Positions 23,483 through 32,935 of a DNA stretch of 64,000 nt are shown here, piece by piece. The notes under the pieces are model-generated. The model was not told where the DNA came from. It made no database searches and worked only from the letters and a program-made list of their open reading frames with translations. Each line of letters begins with the position of its first letter. Position 1 is the first letter of the stretch. Made by a program: the position numbers and the translations under genes. Source of the stretch: Jaltomata sinuosa (lineage: Eukaryota > Streptophyta > Magnoliopsida > Solanales > Solanaceae); contig QJPP01003120.1 of the NCBI GenBank assembly GCA_003996215.1, forward strand, positions 62,001-126,000, written 5' to 3'.

Positions 23483-23860
23483 TTTGGGGGTGAGGAAGGC
23501 CAGCCGACCAAGGCGGCCGGCTGTGGGTTGTGGTTCCACCGGAGTAGAGGGCAGAGAGAAGTAGAAAAGGTGGCGGCTGTTAGTAGTTTAGAGAGAGAGC
23601 AGAGGGTGGAAGAGAGAAAGGGGGTGATGGCGGCTGAGGGGTGTGTGTGTGTGGAGGTGAGTGAATTAGGGTTTGGTGGGTATATTTGTTTAAAAGGAAA
23701 GAAAAATGGGGACTTGATCTCGGTCGTTGATCATATTAGATCAACGGCTGAGATTGGATTTGATATAAGTCGGGTCACGGAGCGGGTCGAATCTGGGTCA
23801 GCTGAGTTTAGGAAATTGAATTTGAAAATTGGCTTTAAAAATTAAGCCAAATTGGCTCAA
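23483..23860 (-). promoter_or_regulatory. GC-rich promoter-like zone of Ogre-like LTR
   Basis: On the minus strand this holds an inverted repeat (23717-23754), then AAACCCTAATTCAC (telo-box-like), then a (CA)n run (about 23641-23654) and pyrimidine-rich GC-rich sequence. No TATA box is certain. The arrangement resembles plant promoter and leader sequence; function is inferred. Confidence 0.4.
23717..23754. repeat. Inverted repeat with ATCAACGGCTGAGAT arms
   Basis: ATCTCGGTCGTTGATC is followed six bases later by GATCAACGGCTGAGAT, an imperfect inverted pair. Each arm resembles a motif often seen in plant promoters (ATCnACGGCnnAGAT). Confidence 0.65.
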
Positions 23861-24285
23861 ATTAGGCTAGAATTGAAATAATTTGGATAGAAAGGGGCTA
23901 GAATTTAAAATATTTGAGAAAGACATGTAATTGAGATATTATTTGATTAGTAAAACTATATATAATTTGATAAACAAAAATATTGATTAACGATAATTAG
24001 CAAGCGAAGAAATTTATTTAAAATTAATTATGTATATATATTGTACGTAAAATTAATGACATGTAATATTATACGAGATTTATGATAAAATAGTAATAAT
24101 TAAGAAATAAATTATATATTTATAAATTGCATACGAATTTAAAAAGTGTCAAGACGTCGATAAACCACGTGATTTATTTAGCAGATAAGAGCAAAACGCA
24201 AGAAAAATTAAGCTTTTACAATAATAATACCTAGTAAAATAATAGCCCGAGGGTGGTATAGGGAGGTCAAAATTGGGTGTCAACA

Positions 24286-24380
24286 AATATGTTGATGGAA
24301 TTCCTGAATTCAACGTTCATGACCTCGTGGTCCAAAACTAGAGGATTAGCATTGCGATCATTATTTTTGTCAGGAGGCAT
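24286..24380 (-). pseudogene. E gag N-terminus
   Basis: ATG at 24378-24380 (minus) opens MPPDKNNDRNANPLVLDHEV and runs through MNVEFRNSIN to the AATAT duplication. Its continuation is at 17787-17681. The start resembles LA's gag at 48194 (NHEVMNAEF). Stops are absent in this short piece. Confidence 0.8.
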
Positions 24381-24577
24381 GATGTGAAATACATAGCAAA
24401 TGGATTAGAAGGGAGAAATAGAGTTAAACTCTATCGCATCATAAAGAATATCAAAGAAGTGGAGTTTTCTAAAAATATCTCATAGCCTCTATGTCATAAG
24501 TGTGGCACACTTCACACCCATAAAAAAGACTCTACTTAACGTGACTTTCAGACACCCTTGGATACTTTAATCCTGAT

Positions 24578-24589
24578 GCTCTGATACCA
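24578..24589 (-). other. E primer binding site (tRNA-iMet)
   Basis: The minus strand reads TGGTATCAGAGC, followed toward gag by a leader (24381-24577) with a diverged version of the leader block shared with D and LA (24501-24518). Confidence 0.85.
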
Positions 24590-24593
24590 AGTT

Positions 24594-25735
24594 TTTCATT
24601 CCCCGAGTCTACACCCTAGACATAAAATGGTGCTTTGAGATATAAGTGACTTCAATCTAACCCATGGTCTAACATATACTAAACAATCACATGAATTTAA
24701 AACTGAGCGGAAGCTAAACTTATGAAACATAAGTTTGGAGTTTATCTAAAAATCTCTGAAATAGTTTAAAGCTGAAAAGTAAGACCCAATTTTGAAAATA
24801 AGCTGAATGTCTAACTCTATGTCTGAAAAGCCTCTACTAATTAACGAGTTGATGGGACAAACCCTCATCTAACTCTAAATATTGAAACTGAAATAATCTA
24901 AGAGAAAACATCATAAAATCCCATCCTCATATAATGAGGACTCACCGCTAGTAGTCGCTGAGATGGCACTGAATCGAGCTAATCATGATGCTAACTCTGG
25001 GAACTTGAACCTATATCATGATAGGAAGTAGCACATAGAGTATGCGGTCAGTACTTTGAATCTACTGAGCGTGTGGATATGCAAGGCAAAATAACTGAAT
25101 ATACTAATCCTGATAAGCTGTTTTAAAACTGTAAATTGAATCTGTAGTACATAGGCCCAAACATAATGTGCATAAAATATAAAATGTAGGAGTATTCTAA
25201 AAAGACATATACAATAGTAAAAACTAATATGGGCCCTAGTACATATCTATTGAGTCTAATTCTGTGGGAGAGTCTGTTAATCGACATAAACCATGTGAGC
25301 TGAACATGGAGTCGGATGTATACGCCCTATCGAGCGATTTCCAATATACCTTGCCAGGGTATAAAGGCATAGCTGGCGTGATCACTAGTTCTGAGGCCCA
25401 ACCAAGGGGCTAAAAAAAGCTACAGTTCCATGTAGTTCTGGGACTTTGGGTAAATTATGCCCTAGTCCAACTTGGTGCTGAATATTACTCTTAAAAACTG
25501 AATACTGTTAGCTCATTAAATCCTGATGTTCTGGAATGCTTTGTCATAACTTAACTAGTCTGGAATTATTTTTCTTTAAACTTGTAGACTGAAAATTGGC
25601 TAAACTCTTTTTACAACTAAATGCTAACACCCTGAGCTAAATTCTGGAGAGAAGCTAATTCATGTGAAAACTACTACAATTTCAGGCTAAGTTCTTGATT
25701 TCTCAAATCATTGTAAGAATCCAGGCAAGTTAATG
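24594..25735 (-). mobile_element. E element: 3' part of 5' LTR
   Basis: Minus-strand relative of the D and LA LTRs, sharing for example TGCCTTTATACCCTGGCAAG and TAATATTCAGCACCAAG. It ends near CGGGGAATGAAA before the primer site. Its upstream part is lost at about 25735, where F's LTR begins, also truncated. Boundaries are good to about 20 bp. Confidence 0.7.
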
Positions 25736-27820
25736 AAACCAAAGCAAAATTCATTAAAACAGAGTATAAATCAGGTCATAAGCATAAGCAATACAATGAA
25801 GTATAATGTATCATTAGATGATTTGATGCGGGATATATCCAATGCAGAAAGTAAAACCCGTTATCTAGTACCACGGGCACCCAGAATATAACCTCAAGCT
25901 CATCAACAAATGCATAAAGGTAAAACCCAGATATGTGCTCCTCGGGCCGCTCAGTATCATGCCTCAGACTCTTCAATAGGAAAGCAAAATAAAGAAATGG
26001 TCCAGAAATGTCCCTCGGACCAGCATAAACAATGGTACTTCCCTTTCTTTTGAAAACCAGTGGTGAAATAAAAATCTCATGTTTGAACCGAAAACCTCAT
26101 ATTTTCATCATTTTCAAACCAACAATGCAGTATGAGATATGATGCCAAATTCAGAGAAATACCAAATCAACCAGGGTAAAACACCCTCCGAACAACTTGA
26201 CTGGCCTGGAATTTCAAACGGTCCATGCTATGGCCTTGGGCCCACAGATACACAAATACAGTAATAAACAAGCGAAAAACACAAATAAGCAGAAAAAATA
26301 AGTAAAAGCACCTACTTTGCCTCTAAAAGCTCCCTAACTCATTCTAAGGATTCTACGCTAGCCACAACAATTCTACAAGCTCCTATACTAAGGATAAATA
26401 TGGTAGAGCTATTGTACAGTCCCAAAGATGGCTAAAACGAGCACAAAATAGGATTTAAGCCTAATTCTAACCTAAATCTAGTCTAACATTAATGCAACTC
26501 ATAACTTATAAAATCTAACTAAGGTAAGTCTAAAATAAGAAAATCGTAACCTACCTCAGGTCCGAACTATAAGAACGAAGCGTCACTCTTGGGCCTTCCC
26601 CTTTCGAACAACCTCGGAATGCTTCCACACTATCAAAAATATAATTCAGGTGTCAGGACGAGAAATATGACACCTATATTGTTATATGGAAAATCAGGCA
26701 AACAATCGGGTCAAAAAATGACCCTCGGGGCTCGTGGAACGAAACAAAAAACAAATTTTACAATTATATTTGCAGTGGGTTTATAAATCAATGCTAAAAA
26801 TTTGAGCACAAATAAGACTCATTTCGGGGCCCAAAACTGCCCCAAAGCCTCCTTTGATCAAGAATTTTGAAGCAAGGAATTAATCAAAAATTTAATGGAA
26901 ACAACATGAATTAAATGATGGAAAAGGAATAGGGGACTAAGAGGGACTTACCAGAATTGCTATGAGGGAGTGGGAGTTTGGAACCAGTGCTTGAAGCTCA
27001 ATATTAATGGAGAAATTCGATTTTATGGAGGAGAAAACAAAGTTTGAATAACATATAGCTGCCAGGCCAGGTCTATGTGCACGCGGCCAGGCCACCACGT
27101 ACGTGGCCTCGTGTATGCGGCCAGGAACTTGCTCACCCATAAGGTAGGCGAAGGCAGGCCCATGCGCCTCTTCAGCGCACACGCGGGCATCGCGTACACA
27201 GCCAAAGCCCCACGTGGGCGAAGGTCACAGGAAGGCAAGGCCAAAGCCCCTTCTTCGTGCACGCAACAAACCCACCGCACACGTGAATAGTTGGCTATTG
27301 CTGCAATAGAAACCAGAAACCAGCAACAATAACACTTTGGAAACTTACAATGTCACTGAATAGACCCTCGAGATTCATTCGAGATCCCGCAAATGCAAAC
27401 AAACTATGTTGCCCTACCAAAAATGGCATTCTGGATTCAACGAAACTGACAAAACCCCCAATTGTAATCATTTTAACGAAAAGTGAGCCCCATGCCTAAA
27501 CACTAACTTTTACCAAAATGAAACCCAATAGCCCAAAATAAGTCTGAAAGCCTCGGAACCCAAACCAAAGAGTCAACATTCTGGAGCTAATAGTGCTGAC
27601 GGAATTTCTATCCGAGGTCGTCTTCTCCAAATGTTGACCAAAGTCAACTTTACCAGCCTTAAGAGTTGCTTAACAGGAAAATGAGCTTAAGACACAAACA
27701 AACTACTCGGGAGCTGAATTGTCAGTCCTGGCAAGTCATAAATGACCCGTAGCAACTATGGGAAAGCTTGAAACACGAAAAAAACATGGAAATAAGGAAA
27801 TAACCTAAAGGGTCATTACA
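25736..27820 (-). mobile_element. F 3' LTR, truncated
   Basis: Matches about 33545-35661 of F's 5' LTR, for example TGATGCGGGATAT against TGATGTGGGATAT and the shared GGGTCATTA end at 27810-27820. About 0.6 kb of the LTR end is missing at 25735. A GC-rich cluster lies at 27060-27290. ORFs in that cluster are unconserved shadows. Confidence 0.8.
27060..27290 (-). promoter_or_regulatory. GC-rich word cluster, F 3' LTR
   Basis: Variants of CACGCGGCCAGGCC, GTATGCGGCCAGG and CACACGCGGGCATCGCG repeat, rich in GGCC, GCGC and ACGT palindromes. The counterpart at 34847-35120 shares the composition. On the minus strand a TATATG stretch follows at about 27053-27058. Confidence 0.5.
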
Positions 27821-27841
27821 ACATCCACCATTAAAAGAACT

Positions 27842-28445
27842 TTAGTCCTCAAAAATTAAAGAAAGAAAGGTAGCTGAAGGATCGAAAAGGTGAGGATAGT
27901 GGGTCTGTATATCAGTCTCGATCTCCCAAGTAGCCTCCTCGATAGCACGATGCTGCCACTGAATCTTAATTAACAGAAAATCCTTGGACCTCAACTTCCT
28001 AACCTGCTTGTCCAAAATAGAAACAAGCAACTCCTCAAAGGCTAGAGTCTCATCCAACTGAATTGAATCCCACTGAAGCACGTGAGACTTATCTAGAACA
28101 TATCGCTGCAGCATAGACACATAAAAAACTGGATGAACACAAAAGGAGGCAGAGCCAACTCATAAGAACCTCACAAATGCAACAAAGGATCTCAAATGGA
28201 CCAATGAACCTAGGACTAAGCTTACCCTTCCTCTCAAACCTCATCACACCCTTCATAGGCGACACTCGAAGGAACACACGATCACCAACCATAAACTCTA
28301 AGTCTTGAACCCGTTGATCATCATAACTTTTATGCCTACCTTGGGTAGTGCAAAGTCTCTCCTGAATGATCCAAACTCTATCCATAGAATCATAAAGCAA
28401 GTCAGTACCCCATGGCCTAACCTCGAAGGCATCAAACCAACCCAC
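27842..28445 (-). pseudogene. F integrase C-terminus and chromodomain-like tail
   Basis: Two overlapping frames carry VGDRVFLRVSPMKGVMRFERKG, then LSPRFIGPFEIL, then after a frame change SMLQRYVLDKSHVLQWDSIQ and a chromodomain-like WQHRAIEEATWEIETDIQ. This matches TK1 1080-1515. It ends before the LTR at 27820. Confidence 0.8.
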
Positions 28446-29284
28446 CGAAGATCTGTACTACCTACCATACAAAGCCTCGAACAGAGCCATCTGAATGTTG
28501 GAATGATAACTATTATTATATGCGAACTCTGCCAAGGCTAAGAATTGGTCCCATTGACCTCCGAAATCAATAACACAGGCTCGCAACATATCCTCTAGAA
28601 CATGAATAGTGCGCTCTAACTGACCGTCAGTCTGCGAGTGAAAATCAATGCTAAGATCAACTCTGGTACCCAACTCTCTCTGAATAGACCTCCATAATCA
28701 TGAAGTAAACTCAGTACCATGGCTGAAAATGATAAAAACTGGCACTCATGCAAATGGACAATCTCACGGATATAGATTTGAGCCAACCTCTAGGAACTGT
28801 AGGAAGTCTGAACTGATAGAAAGTGAGCAGACTTTGTCAACCTATCCACAATGACCCAAATAGCATCAAATCTTTGCAAAGTACGTGGCAAGCCTACCAC
28901 AAAGTACATAGCTATCCGCTCTCATTTCCACTCCGGAATGGGTAGACTCCAAGTCAAACCACCTGGTCTCTGGTGCTCAAACTTCACTTGCTGATGGTTC
29001 AAGAACCTAAACACGAAATCTGAGATATCTCTCTTCATCCCACACCACTAGTAGTGCTGCCTCAAGTCACGATATATCTTAGCTGCCCCGACATGAATGG
29101 AATACCTAGAAAGATGAGCCTCCTCCAAGATCAACCTAACCAGATCACCAATTCTAGCAACACAGATATGAAGCCTAGTCCTCAGAACACCCTCCAAATC
29201 TAAGGTCAACTTCCTAGCCTTACCACTCAACACCTTATCACAAATGATCCTCAACCTCGCATTATCAAATGGTTGTGCTTGAAT
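28446..29284 (-). pseudogene. F integrase zinc-binding and core, decayed
   Basis: Fragments: GQLERTIHVLEDMLRACVIDF with the catalytic Glu (28458-28673), a frame-broken SHGTEFTS stretch near 28700-28720 replacing SDRGTQF, and the zinc-domain lead-in RIGDLVRLILEEAHLSRYSI (29048-29254). Stops and shifts interrupt every piece. Confidence 0.75.
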
Positions 29285-29998
29285 CTACTCCAACAAGGAA
29301 GAACTAGCCTCAACACAAGCAAGATTATGGCCCTGCTCAAAAATATCAAGTCTAACCAACCTATTAGCCAAGGACTGGATTAATTCCAAGTTACCCATTC
29401 TCACTACCTTTAGGCTCACGGATTCTGCTACCATATTTGCCTTGCCCAGATGATAAAGAATAGAGATATCATAGTCCTTCAGTAACTCCAACCACCTGTG
29501 CTGCCTCAAATTTAGATCCTTCTGGCTATGATGTTCAGAGAAGATCTCACAATGAATGCCATACAAATAATGCCTCCAAATCTTCATTGCAAAGACTACC
29601 ATCGCTAACTCTAAGTCATGAGTGGGGTAGTTCCTCTCGTGAACCTTCAACTGTCTGGAAGCATAAGCAATAACTTGACCATGTTGCATTAATACACAAC
29701 CCAAACCAATACTATAAGCATCACAATACACTGTAAACCCCTGACCCTCGACCAAAAGAATAAGAATCAGAGCTGAAGTTAATAAGGCCTTGAGCTTCAG
29801 AATGCTTGCCTTGCACTCATCAGACCACTGGAAAGGGACATTCTTCTGAGTCAATCTAGTCAATGGAGTTGCTATAGAAGAAAACCCCTCCATAAACCAT
29901 CTATAGTAACCTGTCAACCCAATGAAACTACAAACTTTGGTAGGAGAAGTAGGCCTAGCCCAATCACAAGTTGTCGCAATCTTCTTCAAATCTACCAT
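29285..29998 (-). pseudogene. F RT end and RNase H
   Basis: An open stretch of 237 codons: RT connection (FIGLTGYYRWFMEGFSSIATPL), QWSDECKASILKLKALL, then RNase H with VYCDAYSIGLGCVLMQHGQ and THDLELAMVVFA. The third acidic motif reads SEHHSQ where TK2 has TDHRSL, so that Asp is changed. The linker reads HLGKANMVAESVSLK. Confidence 0.82.
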
Positions 29999-29999
29999 A

Positions 30000-30717
30000 A
30001 TCCCATCTTGGACACCACGTGCCCCAAGAATGCCACAGACTCAAGCCAAAACTCATACTTAGTGAATTTGGCATTTTATTGATGGTCTCGCAAGGTCTGA
30101 AGTACAACTCTCATATGTTGTTCATTCTCCTCTCAACTCCTCAAATATACCAGAGTGTCATCGATGAACACAATCACAAAAGAATTCAGGTAGGCTCTAA
30201 ACACATGGTTCATCAACTTCATAGATATTCTTGGGGTATTGGTCAACCCAAAAGACATGACTAAGAACTCATAATTTTTGTATCGAGTCCTAAATACAGT
30301 CTTTAGGATGTCTGCAACCCTAATCCTCAACTGATGATAAACGGACCTCAAGTCTATCTTAGAGAACATTGTTGTACCCTGTAGCTGGTCAAACAGATCA
30401 TTTATACGCGGCATTGAATACTTGTTCTTAACTGTCACCTTATTCAACTACATGTAATCAATACACATACGCATGGACCCATCTTTCTTCTTCACAAATA
30501 AAATCGGAGCATCCCATAGAGACACACTAAGCCTGATGAACCCTCCACTCAATAAATCATGGATCTGTTCCTTAAGCTCTCTCAACTCGGATGGTGCTAT
30601 CTGATCTGGGTGAATGGAAATGGGTTGAGTGCCCGGCTTGACATCAATGCCAAAGTCAATATCACGATTAGGAGGAAGACCTAGTAGATCAGAAGAAATA
30701 CATCTGAATACTCTCAA
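30000..30717 (-). pseudogene. F reverse transcriptase N-terminal and palm parts
   Basis: Two adjacent pieces. 30448-30717 gives LPPNRDIDFGIDVKPGTQPI and APILFVKKKDGSMRMCIDYM. 30133-30447 gives MPRINDLFDQLQGTTMFSKI and VIVFIDDTLVYLRS, so both Asp of the YxDD-type motif survive, unlike TK2. Stops and frame changes around 30000-30130 break the thumb region. Confidence 0.82.
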
Positions 30718-31250
30718 ACCACATGAACTAACTCAAGCAAAGGTGTAGTGGAACTAGTATCACGGACGCAAGTAAGATAGGCTAAGCACCCCTTCCCAAC
30801 CAACCACTGGGTGCTCAGGAAAGATATAACTCCTCTCGGCATGTGGCTATCAGCACCCTTATATACTATAGGAGGGATACCAAGCATCCATAAAGTAATG
30901 ATCTTGGCGAAGCAATCTAAGATCACATGGTAGGGAGACAACCAATCCATGCCTAAAATCACATCAACATCAACCATATCTAGCACAATCAGGTCTACCA
31001 ACGTGTCATACCCCAGGATAATCACCGTACAAGCCCAATATACATGATCCACTACTAAAGAATCTTCTACTGGGGTAGCTACATGCAAAGGCATATGCAA
31101 TAACTCACAAGTAGACTCCAGATAAGTAGCATAATAAGCAGACACATAGGAAAATGTAGACCCCAGATCAAACAATGTAGAAACTGACTTGTGAAAATTA
31201 GAGATCGTACCTGTAATGATAGCATCTGAAGCCTCATCCTATGGACAACC
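30714..31250 (-). pseudogene. F aspartic protease
   Basis: The active-site region MFDLGSTFSYVSAYY keeps D-x-G-S. The C-terminal signature VDVILGMDWLSPYHVILDC is intact. A stop ends it just before the RT. It is better preserved at the active site than TK2's protease. Confidence 0.8.
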
Positions 31251-32728
31251 CAAAAATGCATACATGTGGCTCTGACCTCCACGACTACCCAATCTACCTA
31301 ACTGAGGACCACCTAGAGTACCTTAGGGACTAACTTAACTACCCTGTGCACCACCTCTTGCTGGTGGTACAGTAGCGCTAAGGGCCTAAACTAGATGATC
31401 ATGTCGCTTATGGTGATACACTGAAGGACACTCCCAAGAAAAGTGGCCCAACTTTCCACACTCATAACAACCCCGACTAACTATACCCTACTGGTATAAC
31501 CCAGCTAAATCAAAATGTCCTTTGGACCCAGAATAAGCACCTCGTAAAGTGTGAACCATACTCTGGCTACCCTTCTCCTCGGTAATCTATAATTCCACCT
31601 GAACAGGTCGGCTCGGCTGAAAATGTTATTGGTGCAGACCTCTACCAAAGAATCCTCTACCTCGGGATGATGGACCACTGCAACTACCCTAATAGTGGGG
31701 CCTCTTATTGCTGCCCCCTTGGACCTCGTAAATTATGTCCTCAATCATACAGGCATGATCCACAACCTCCAGAAAGGACTATTCTGATGCTACCATACCC
31801 TCCATAGCCAAATGGTGTTGTAAAGTCATCTCTTTGACAAAGCAACACACCCTCTCATGCTCGATGAGTAGAATCATGGTGGCATGCCTAGAAAACTCAT
31901 TTAAATGGACCTCATACTCTGAGACAAATATGGATCCCTGCTTCAACCTGGTGAACTCATCCATCAACCACTTCCTCAAACTACACGGTACATACTTCTC
32001 CAAGAAAGCTGCAGAGAACTGTACCCAGGTAAGTGGAGGTGACCTAGCTGGTTTGCAAGATATATAGGACCTCCACTATTATTTCACTGGACCATATAGC
32101 AGAAACACGATGTAATCTGCTTTGTGAGACTCAACTAACCCAAGGTTATGCAACCTCTCCTAGAAACTAGTCAAAAACTCATGTGCATTTTCCCTAGGAG
32201 CACAAAAAAACCTCAGGGGACCCAATAGTAGAAACCTACCAAGCATCTTCTTCTCCTCAGAAGATATGACCGACCTATCTGGAATAGGTGGAACAACTGT
32301 AGGGACTGGAAACACCTCTAATCAGGGAGTCGCAGTAGCAGTCTACACTCTTGAACCCTATGCTGCTGCTTGGGATAAAGTCTGAGCCTCGTCTCTGACC
32401 TGAGAACCAATCGGAGTATCGGGCGAAGATGCTGGTTGTGACATACCCTCAAGAAACCCAAGCAAGCGAACCAATATGTCTTGTAGTACCGGAGTAGCTA
32501 TGAAACCTAGCAGATGTTGGGTTGGCCCCACACCCTCTGACTTATAATGTACCTCTTCAACCCCAATATCAGGCTCTAGTGATGGTAACCTAGTCTGCGA
32601 CTGCGCTGGAACCGTAGCCCATCCCTTACCTCGACCTTTGGTTGAACTCTACCTCGTCCCCTAGTTGGGGCTCTAACTGAAGGTGCAGGGGTCTCGTCCT
32701 CACCTGCTACTGATCTCATCTGAACCAT
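31251..32728 (-). pseudogene. F gag with CCHC knuckle, heavily decayed
   Basis: The minus-strand ATG at 32728 begins MVQMRSVAGEDETPAPSV, like other Tekay gags. A core remnant (QGSIFVSEYEVHLNEFSRHA) lies at 31779-32003. A zinc knuckle (CYECGKLGHFSWEC) is readable at about 31420-31465. Many stops and frame changes lie between. Confidence 0.75.
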
Positions 32729-32832
32729 CTGAGAAAGAGTGAAATAAAAGATACTTAGAAGTTGATAAGGTCAAGGAAGCACAATAAAAAATCAAACAAG
32801 ATGGAATCTTTCCTAGGAATGCACAATAGCCT

Positions 32833-32883
32833 CTCGCAGATAGGATACAGACATCATCGTATCGATCTGCGAGACTCTGCTAG
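32833..32883. other. F leader hairpin
   Basis: CTCGCAGAT and ATCTGCGAG form a 9-bp perfect inverted pair, with a second inner pair GATAC/GTATC. It lies between gag and the primer site, where packaging or dimerisation signals are expected. Function is inferred. Confidence 0.5.
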
Positions 32884-32920
32884 ATACTTTACTCTTGTAC
32901 TGGCTAGACCCCTGAACCTA

Positions 32921-32932
32921 GCTCTGATACCA
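32921..32932 (-). other. F primer binding site (tRNA-iMet)
   Basis: Exact TGGTATCAGAGC on the minus strand, three bases from the LTR end. Confidence 0.88.
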
Positions 32933-32935
32933 CTC

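Larger units (their letters stand above)
17788..24285 (-). mobile_element. Ogre/Tat-like solo LTR (4.8 kb without nested insert)
   Basis: Minus-strand ends are TGTTGACACCCAATTTTG (from 24285) and GGGGCGCGACA (to 17788), bounded by perfect AATAT duplications. Removing it and one duplication restores E's gag frame, so both ends are exact. No primer site, gag or pol lies inside, so it is a solo LTR. Its own sequence is 17788-21777 plus 23483-24285, about 4.79 kb. The Ogre/Tat label rests on length and remembered end sequences. Inside are a word array (18770-19560), AT-rich DNA with short GA and AAT runs, a GC-rich promoter-like zone, and the nested Tekay LTR. Confidence 0.85.

Noticed and set aside
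23399..23845. 148-codon plus-strand ORF as a host gene
   Set aside because: It begins inside TK3's LTR and runs antisense through the LTR's GC-rich zone; no domain is recognisable.
15592..25735. D and E as two ends of one palindromic element
   Set aside because: Their LTR and gag sequences are of distinct subfamilies and neither reaches an LTR terminus at the joint; a rearrangement is simpler.
26937..27290. Overlapping GC-rich ORFs on both strands in the F LTR
   Set aside because: They follow from the GC-rich word cluster (few stop codons) and do not match between the two F LTRs.
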